A stretch of 64,000 bases of DNA, taken from positions 259,859 to 323,858 of the forward strand of contig CAVTHV010000029.1 of assembly GCA_963734595.1 (NCBI GenBank). Direction: 5' to 3'. This stretch comes from CAKKQX01 sp963734595 (lineage in GTDB: Bacteria; Pseudomonadota; Gammaproteobacteria; Burkholderiales; SG8-41). The notes beneath the pieces are model-generated. The model was not told the DNA's origin. It saw only the letters and a program-made list of their open reading frames with translations, and made no database searches. The translations under genes were made by a program, and so were the position numbers. Shown here one piece after another: positions 59,404 to 64,000 of the stretch. The first letter of the stretch is position 1, and each line of letters opens with the position of its first letter.

Positions 59404-60828
59404 ATGATTCAGCGCAAAGCCGCGTCCGTCGTCACCCGTTTCCCCGCCAACACCAAGCTGTTCGTGCTCGACACCAACGTGCTCATGCACGACCCCACCA
59501 GTCTGTTCCGCTTCGAGGAACACGATCTCTACATCCCGATGGCCACGCTCGAGGAACTCGACAACAACAAGAAAGGCGTTTCCGAAGTCGCGCGCAACGC
59601 GCGCCAGGCCAGCCGCTACCTCGACGAGATCATCACCCACGCCGCCAGCGGCATCGGCGACGGCATCGCGCTGGAAGCCCACGGCAGCAAGGGCGCCACC
59701 GGACGGCTGTTCCTGCAGACCGAGGCGATCAACGGCAGCCTGCCGGCGCATCTGCCGACCGGGAAATCGGACAACCAGATCATCGGCGTGGTCAAGCATC
59801 TGCAGGATCTGTATCCGAAGCGCGAAGTCATCCTGGTGTCCAAGGACATCAACATGCGCATCAAGGCGCGTGCGCTGGGACTCGCCGCCGAGGATTATTT
59901 CAACGACAAGGTGCTCGAGGACACCGACCTCCTCTATACCGGCAGGCGCGAGCTGCCGCGCGACTTCTGGGACAAGCACGGCAAGGAAATGGAATCCTGG
60001 CAGCAGGCGGGACTCACCTACTACCGCGTGCGAGGCCCGTTGTGCTCGAGCCTGTCCGTCAACGAGTTCGTTTATCTCGAAGACGACAAGCCGTTCTACG
60101 CCCAGGTCAAGGAGGTGACGGGCAAGACCGCGATCCTGCAGACCCTGCGCGATTACATGCATCACCGGCACAACGTGTGGGGCATCACGGCGCGCAACCG
60201 GGAACAGAATTTCGCGCTCAACGCGCTGATGAACCCCGAGATCGACTTCGTCACCCTGCTCGGCCAGGCCGGCACCGGGAAAACGCTGCTCACGCTCGCC
60301 GCGGGCCTGATGCAGACGCTGGAGCACAAAACCTATTCGGAAATCATCATGACCCGCGTCACGGTGCCGGTCGGCGAGGACATCGGATTCCTGCCCGGCA
60401 CCGAGGAAGAGAAGATGAATCCGTGGATGGGCGCGCTCGAGGACAATCTCGACGTCCTCAACAAGACCGATGATGAAGCCGGCGAATGGGGGCGCGCCGC
60501 CACCCGCGATCTCATCCGCTCGCGCATCAAGGTGAAATCGCTCAATTTCATGCGCGGCCGCACCTTCATCAACAAGTATCTGATCATCGACGAGGCGCAG
60601 AACCTCACGCCCAAGCAGATGAAGACGCTGATCACGCGGGCCGGACCCGGCACCAAGGTGGTGTGCCTCGGCAACATCTCCCAGATCGACACGCCGTACC
60701 TGACCGAGGGCAGTTCGGGGATCACCTACGTCGTCGACCGCATGAAAGGCTGGACGCACAGCGGACACATCACGCTCTCCCGCGGCGAGCGCTCGCGGCT
60801 GGCGGACTACGCCGGCGAAGCGCTATAG
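59404..60828 (+). CDS. PIN-PhoH fusion protein (PhoH2 family)
   Basis: 474 residues. A PIN RNase domain, residues 15-150 (LFVLDTNVLMHDP, then NDNK-like acidic residues in PMATLEELDNNKKG), is joined to a PhoH ATPase domain with Walker A GQAGTGKTLL near 285 and IIDEAQNLTPKQMKTLITRAG. Such proteins unwind and cut RNA in vitro. It follows bcp by 34 bases and is convergent with dnaB. No indels. Confidence 0.92.
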   Translation: MIQRKAASVVTRFPANTKLFVLDTNVLMHDPTSLFRFEEHDLYIPMATLEELDNNKKGVSEVARNARQASRYLDEIITHAASGIGDGIALEAHGSKGATGRLFLQTEAINGSLPAHLPTGKSDNQIIGVVKHLQDLYPKREVILVSKDINMRIKARALGLAAEDYFNDKVLEDTDLLYTGRRELPRDFWDKHGKEMESWQQAGLTYYRVRGPLCSSLSVNEFVYLEDDKPFYAQVKEVTGKTAILQTLRDYMHHRHNVWGITARNREQNFALNALMNPEIDFVTLLGQAGTGKTLLTLAAGLMQTLEHKTYSEIIMTRVTVPVGEDIGFLPGTEEEKMNPWMGALEDNLDVLNKTDDEAGEWGRAATRDLIRSRIKVKSLNFMRGRTFINKYLIIDEAQNLTPKQMKTLITRAGPGTKVVCLGNISQIDTPYLTEGSSGITYVVDRMKGWTHSGHITLSRGERSRLADYAGEAL

Positions 60829-60839
60829 GCAGGCTCTGA

Positions 60840-62246
60840 TCAGAACCGGCCGGGGTCGGCGTGGTTTTCGAAGCGGGTGTACTTGCCGACGAACGTCAGC
60901 TTGATCGGACCGGTCGGGCCGTTGCGCTGCTTGGCGATGATGATTTCCGCCACGCCCTTGTTGTTGTCGGCGTTGGGATTGTAGACCTCGTCGCGATAAA
61001 TGAAGAGGATCAGGTCGGCGTCCTGCTCGATCGCGCCCGATTCCCTCAGGTCCGACATCATCGGCCGCTTGTCCTGGCGCGACTCGACGCTGCGGTTGAG
61101 CTGCGACAGCGCGACCACCGGCACCTTGAGCTCCTTGGCCAGCCCTTTCAGCGAACGTGAAATCTCGGCGATCTCGGTGGCGCGGTTCTCCTCGCGGCCG
61201 CGGCTGGTTCCCGACATGAGCTGCAGGTAATCGACCACGATCAGGCTCAGGCCGCCCACATTGGCGCATTGCCGGTGCAGCCGCCGCGCGCGCGAGCGCA
61301 CTTCGAGCGCATTGAGGCCGGCGGTGTCGTCGATATAGATCTGCGCCTCGTTCAGTTTGCCCACGGCGTCGACCACGTTCGTCCAGTCGTCTTCCTCGAA
61401 ATTGCCCGTGCGCAGCTTGTGCTGGTCAAAGCGGCCCACCGAACCGATCATCCGCATCGTCAGCTGGGTGCCCGACATCTCCATGCTGAACACGGCCACC
61501 GCCTTTTTCAGGTGGAGACCGACATGCTCGACGATGTTCATGGCCAGCGCGGTCTTGCCCATCGACGGCCGGGCGGCGACGATGACCAGCTCGCCCGGCT
61601 GCAGGCCCGAGGTCATTTTGTCGAGATCGGCAAAACCCGTGGCGAGCCCGATCACCTCGTCCTTGTTCTCGCGGCTGTAGAGCATGTCGATGCGCTCTAC
61701 GGTTTCCGTGAGCAGCGGATCGATCTTGACGAAGCCCTGCTGCGCCTTGGCGCCGGCCTCGGCGATGTGAAACACCTTGGCCTCGGCCTCGTCGATCAGC
61801 ACCCGCGCATCCTTGCCCAGCGGGTTGTAGGCCGAGTCCGCGATCTCGGTGCCGATCGCGGCCAGCTCGCGCATGATGGCGCGCTCGCGCACGATCTCGG
61901 CGTAGCGGCGGATATTGGCGGCACTCGGGGTGTTCAGCGCCAGCGAACCGATATAGGACTGGCCGCCGACGTCGTTCAGCCGGCCGCTGCGATCGAGATT
62001 CTCGGCCACCGTCAGCGCGTCCGCCGGCTTGTTGTTCTCGATCAGCTGCGCGATGTGCTGGAAAATCGTGCGGTGATCGGCGCGGTAAAAATCGCGGTCC
62101 GTGATGAGGTCGGCGACCCGGTCCCAGGCGCCGTTGTCGAGCAGCAGGCCGCCCAGAACGGACTGCTCGGCTTCGATGGATTGCGGCGGCAGGCGCGTCG
62201 CCTCGAGCTGCGCATCCTTGACGATGGGGGTGACGACTTGAACCAT
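60840..62246 (-). CDS. dnaB: Replicative DNA helicase DnaB
   Basis: 468 residues from the ATG at 62246; the frame stays open to 62336 but the extra part is not DnaB-like. N-terminal domain (PPQSIEAEQSVLGGLLLDNGAWD), linker helix, then the RecA-like domain with ARPSMGKTALAMNI, LIVVDYLQLM and the arginine finger region SGAIEQDADLILFIYRDE. The hexameric helicase at the fork. Last gene of the ribosomal cluster, after a hairpin that may lower its transcription. No indels. Confidence 0.95.
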   Translation of the reverse strand: MVQVVTPIVKDAQLEATRLPPQSIEAEQSVLGGLLLDNGAWDRVADLITDRDFYRADHRTIFQHIAQLIENNKPADALTVAENLDRSGRLNDVGGQSYIGSLALNTPSAANIRRYAEIVRERAIMRELAAIGTEIADSAYNPLGKDARVLIDEAEAKVFHIAEAGAKAQQGFVKIDPLLTETVERIDMLYSRENKDEVIGLATGFADLDKMTSGLQPGELVIVAARPSMGKTALAMNIVEHVGLHLKKAVAVFSMEMSGTQLTMRMIGSVGRFDQHKLRTGNFEEDDWTNVVDAVGKLNEAQIYIDDTAGLNALEVRSRARRLHRQCANVGGLSLIVVDYLQLMSGTSRGREENRATEIAEISRSLKGLAKELKVPVVALSQLNRSVESRQDKRPMMSDLRESGAIEQDADLILFIYRDEVYNPNADNNKGVAEIIIAKQRNGPTGPIKLTFVGKYTRFENHADPGRF

Positions 62247-62343
62247 TACGCGGGCCGCGATTCCTGTATCACTGTATTTTTTATGAAAACTGCCGAGCCC
62301 GCCGGACGGGCTGACAGACCGCAGGATACGGTTCAATTTACAG

Positions 62344-62372
62344 AAAAAAAAGGGCTGTCGCCAGCCCTTTTT
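62344..62372 (-). terminator. Bidirectional terminator between rplI and dnaB
   Basis: A stem gggctg / cagccc with a tcgc loop is flanked by eight A on one side and five T on the other, so it works for minus-strand RNA leaving rplI. dnaB starts about 100 bases further, so it is either read through or has its own promoter. Confidence 0.75.
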
Positions 62373-62420
62373 CTCACTTCAAAAAAGCCGTTTCAAATTA
62401 GCGCGTAAGCATCTGCTCGG

Positions 62421-62870
62421 TTACTGCTCGCCGAGCACCGAGACGGTGATGGTGACCACCGCGTCGGTATGCAGCGCGACTTTGAGCGGATGATCGCCGA
62501 CCGTTTTGAGCGGCCCCTCCGGCATGCGGATCGCCGCCTTCGGCACCTCGTGGCCGAGCTTCATGAGCGCCTCGGCAATATCGACGTTGGTGACCGAGCC
62601 GAACAGCTTGCCGTCGACACCGGCTTTTTGCGTGATCTGGACCATGAGACCGTCCAGCTTGGCGGCACGCTCCTGTGCCGCTGCCAGCGCTTCGGCCTGG
62701 GCCTTTTCCAGCTCGGCGCGGCGCTTGTCGAATTCAGCAAGGTTCTGCGCCGTGGCGCGCTTTGCCTTGCCATGCGGGATCAGGTAGTTGCGCGCAAACC
62801 CGTCCTTTACTTTGACGACATCGCCGAGTTGCCCCAGATTCGCCATTTTTTCCAGCAGGATGACTTGCAT
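62421..62870 (-). CDS. rplI: 50S ribosomal protein bL9
   Basis: 149 residues. MQVILLEKMANLGQLGDVVKVKDGFARNYLIP is the bL9 N-domain, followed by the long connecting helix and the C-domain (KLFGSVTNVDIAEAL). Standard length. Ten bases after rpsR. Confidence 0.97.
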   Translation of the reverse strand: MQVILLEKMANLGQLGDVVKVKDGFARNYLIPHGKAKRATAQNLAEFDKRRAELEKAQAEALAAAQERAAKLDGLMVQITQKAGVDGKLFGSVTNVDIAEALMKLGHEVPKAAIRMPEGPLKTVGDHPLKVALHTDAVVTITVSVLGEQ

Positions 62871-62879
62871 GATGGCTCC

Positions 62880-63164
62880 TTAGTGCAGATCGGTGTACGG
62901 CAGCAGCGCGATGAAACGCGCGCGCTTGATCGCAATACCCAGCTGGCGCTGAAAGCGGGCCTTGGTGCCCGTGATGCGCGCCGGGATGATCTTGCCGTTC
63001 TCGTTGATGAAGTCCTTGAGGATGTTGATGTCCTTGTAATCGACTTCCTTGATGCCCTCGGCGGTAAAGCGGCAGAACTTGCGGCGGCGGAACAGCGCTC
63101 CGCGCTTCTTCTCTTTGCCCTTGTCCTTGCCCTTACCCTTGCCCTTGAATGATGGTCTCGGCAT
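62880..63164 (-). CDS. rpsR: 30S ribosomal protein bS18
   Basis: 94 residues. An N-terminal Lys/Gly-rich extension (FKGKGKGKDKGKEKKRG) comes before the normal bS18 core RRRKFCRFTAEGIKEVDYKD. The extension makes it some 20 residues longer than E. coli bS18. Its start overlaps the priB end by 32 bases. Confidence 0.97.
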   Translation of the reverse strand: MPRPSFKGKGKGKDKGKEKKRGALFRRRKFCRFTAEGIKEVDYKDINILKDFINENGKIIPARITGTKARFQRQLGIAIKRARFIALLPYTDLH

Positions 63165-63471
63165 AACCTGTTTCCTTTAACGATTGTATTTGGGTCACAT
63201 GCAATATCAGTTGCGTGCTCATGCGGTTCTTGCGGTTGAGAAAACCGCTTACCTGCACCTGCTGCCCCGCACCGAAGCGGGACATTTCGACCGCCACCTC
63301 TCCGACCGCGACCCCGTTCATGTTGCATTCCACCTGGCGCTTGAATCCGGCCTCGACTTGCCGTGATTTGTGCGCCAGCTTGAAACTGAGCAACGGGATG
63401 CCGGCGGGCGTGTGGCGCAGCGGCTCGATCTCGGCGATTTCGCCGCTCAGCGCAACTGCGTTTACTTCCAC
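63133..63471 (-). CDS. priB: Primosomal replication protein PriB
   Basis: 112 residues, a single-stranded-DNA-binding OB fold. NAVALSGEIAEIEPLRHTPAGIPLLSFKLAHKS matches the betaproteobacterial PriB. A GTG start directly follows the rpsF stop, and its last 32 bases overlap rpsR. It helps restart stalled forks with PriA. Confidence 0.92.
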   Translation of the reverse strand: MEVNAVALSGEIAEIEPLRHTPAGIPLLSFKLAHKSRQVEAGFKRQVECNMNGVAVGEVAVEMSRFGAGQQVQVSGFLNRKNRMSTQLILHVTQIQSLKETGYAETIIQGQG

Positions 63472-63861
63472 TTAGGCGGCTGCCTCTTCTGCCGGGGCAG
63501 GCCTGGCGCTGTCTGCGGTCGCCGGATTGAGCGACTTCGACTTCTCTTCCCGCATCATCGCCGAGGGCGCGCTGACCGGGCCGCTCATCTTGATGGTCAG
63601 GTGGCGCAGCACCGCGTCGTTGAATTTGAACGCGTGCTCGAGTTCGTCCAGGGTCTCCCCGTCGCACTCGATGTTCATCAGCACGTAATGCGCCTTGTGG
63701 ATTTTCTCGATCGGATAGGCAAGCTGGCGGCGGCCCCAGTCTTCGAGGCGGTGGATCTGGCCGTTCTTGCCAAGCACCATCTGGCGATAGCGCTCGACCA
63801 TCGCCGGGACCTGTTCGCTCTGGTCCGGATGGACGATGAAAACGATTTCATAATGTCGCAT
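63472..63861 (-). CDS. rpsF: 30S ribosomal protein bS6
   Basis: 129 residues from the ATG at 63861, which has AAGGAG upstream. MRHYEIVFIVHPDQSEQV and YPIEKIHKAHYVLMNIECD are bS6. The C-terminal tail after residue 100 is Ala/Pro/Glu-rich. First gene of the rpsF-priB-rpsR-rplI operon, under the leader described below. Confidence 0.97.
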   Translation of the reverse strand: MRHYEIVFIVHPDQSEQVPAMVERYRQMVLGKNGQIHRLEDWGRRQLAYPIEKIHKAHYVLMNIECDGETLDELEHAFKFNDAVLRHLTIKMSGPVSAPSAMMREEKSKSLNPATADSARPAPAEEAAA

Positions 63862-63921
63862 CAATGAATCTCCTTATGGGTTAAGCCTCCCGGCATGCGA
63901 AGACGGTGAGGCAAGGATTAA

Positions 63922-63947
63922 GGCCCGGGCTACAGGGTAGCCGGACC
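63922..63947 (-). promoter_or_regulatory. Putative S6:S18 autoregulatory leader of the rpsF operon
   Basis: The RNA ggtccggctaccctgtagcc followed by cgggcc folds into an upper stem GGCTAC/GTAGCC with a three-base loop, an internal loop CC opposite CGG, and a lower stem. A hairpin with an unpaired CCG-type element is the known S6:S18 binding motif in rpsF leaders. Confidence 0.55.
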
Positions 63948-63957
63948 GAGGGCGTGG

Positions 63958-63985
63958 ATTATACCGGAAGTTGACGGGATTTCAA
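63958..63985 (-). promoter_or_regulatory. Promoter of the rpsF-priB-rpsR-rplI operon
   Basis: On the minus strand, TTGAAA (63980-63985) and a perfect TATAAT (63958-63963) with a 16-base spacer. The leader would be about 90 bases and contains the S6:S18-like hairpin. Confidence 0.7.
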
Positions 63986-64000
63986 ATGGTTAGTTCGCCG

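Noticed and set aside
62247..62336. Longer DnaB start
   Set aside because: The extra 30 residues are not DnaB-like. The ATG at 62246 gives the normal N-terminus.

Overview
The window reads as chromosome of a high-GC (about 63%) betaproteobacterium. Support: the rpsF-priB-rpsR-rplI-dnaB order, a formate dehydrogenase operon with DUF3305 and DUF3306 partners, crcB beside a DUF190 gene, TRAP transporters, and an arn (L-Ara4N) locus. I see no rRNA, tRNA, CRISPR array, insertion sequence or prophage, and no gene-free stretch longer than about 250 bases. Genus cannot be decided from the sequence.

Layout. 1-10 kb: a membrane protein cut by the window edge, a UxaA-type sugar acid dehydratase, rdgC, a PhyH-type dioxygenase, pyruvate phosphate dikinase, a two-subunit TPP decarboxylase of the sulfopyruvate/phosphonopyruvate type, pirin, and a VOC-fold enzyme. 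10-13 kb: a small exported NrfJ-like protein, a TauE/SafE exporter with its TIGR02186 partner, DUF190 and the fluoride channel CrcB. 13-22 kb: a molybdenum/tungsten block made of moaE, moaD, mobB, modABC, tupABC, a ModE-like regulator and moeA. 22-27 kb: a TRAP transporter with a VOC protein and a second DctP-like protein. 27-39 kb: a complete membrane-bound formate dehydrogenase operon on the minus strand with chaperone and accessory proteins, then divergent moaA, fdhD and mobA. 39-47 kb: a GGDEF/EAL protein, mtfA, rmuC and the ybbP/ybbA/tesA locus. 47-50 kb: selD and mnmH. 50-59 kb: an arn locus with ArnA split into two genes. 59-64 kb: bcp, phoH-like, dnaB, rplI, rpsR, priB, rpsF.

How it works together. 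Between 13 and 39 kb the genes cover uptake of molybdate (mod) and tungstate (tup), many cofactor steps (moaA, moaD, moaE, moeA, mobA, mobB), sulfur transfer to the enzyme (fdhD), and a molybdo/tungsto-enzyme that would use the cofactor. The formate dehydrogenase has Cys, not Sec, at the metal-ligand position. selD, however, carries an in-frame UGA exactly at its catalytic Cys position, followed by a SECIS-like hairpin, so SelD looks like a selenoprotein itself.

A caution for every user of this sequence: many genes are broken by single-base indels. When frames are restored by hand, nearly all are one extra base at a third codon position, and the extra base plus the neighbouring base usually give two synonymous codons (for example gcgc before the next codon = GCG and GCC). 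This looks like two strain alleles written side by side by the assembler, not gene decay. moaA alone has 15 such sites. I therefore annotate these genes as intact, give full-length coordinates, and note the indel positions.
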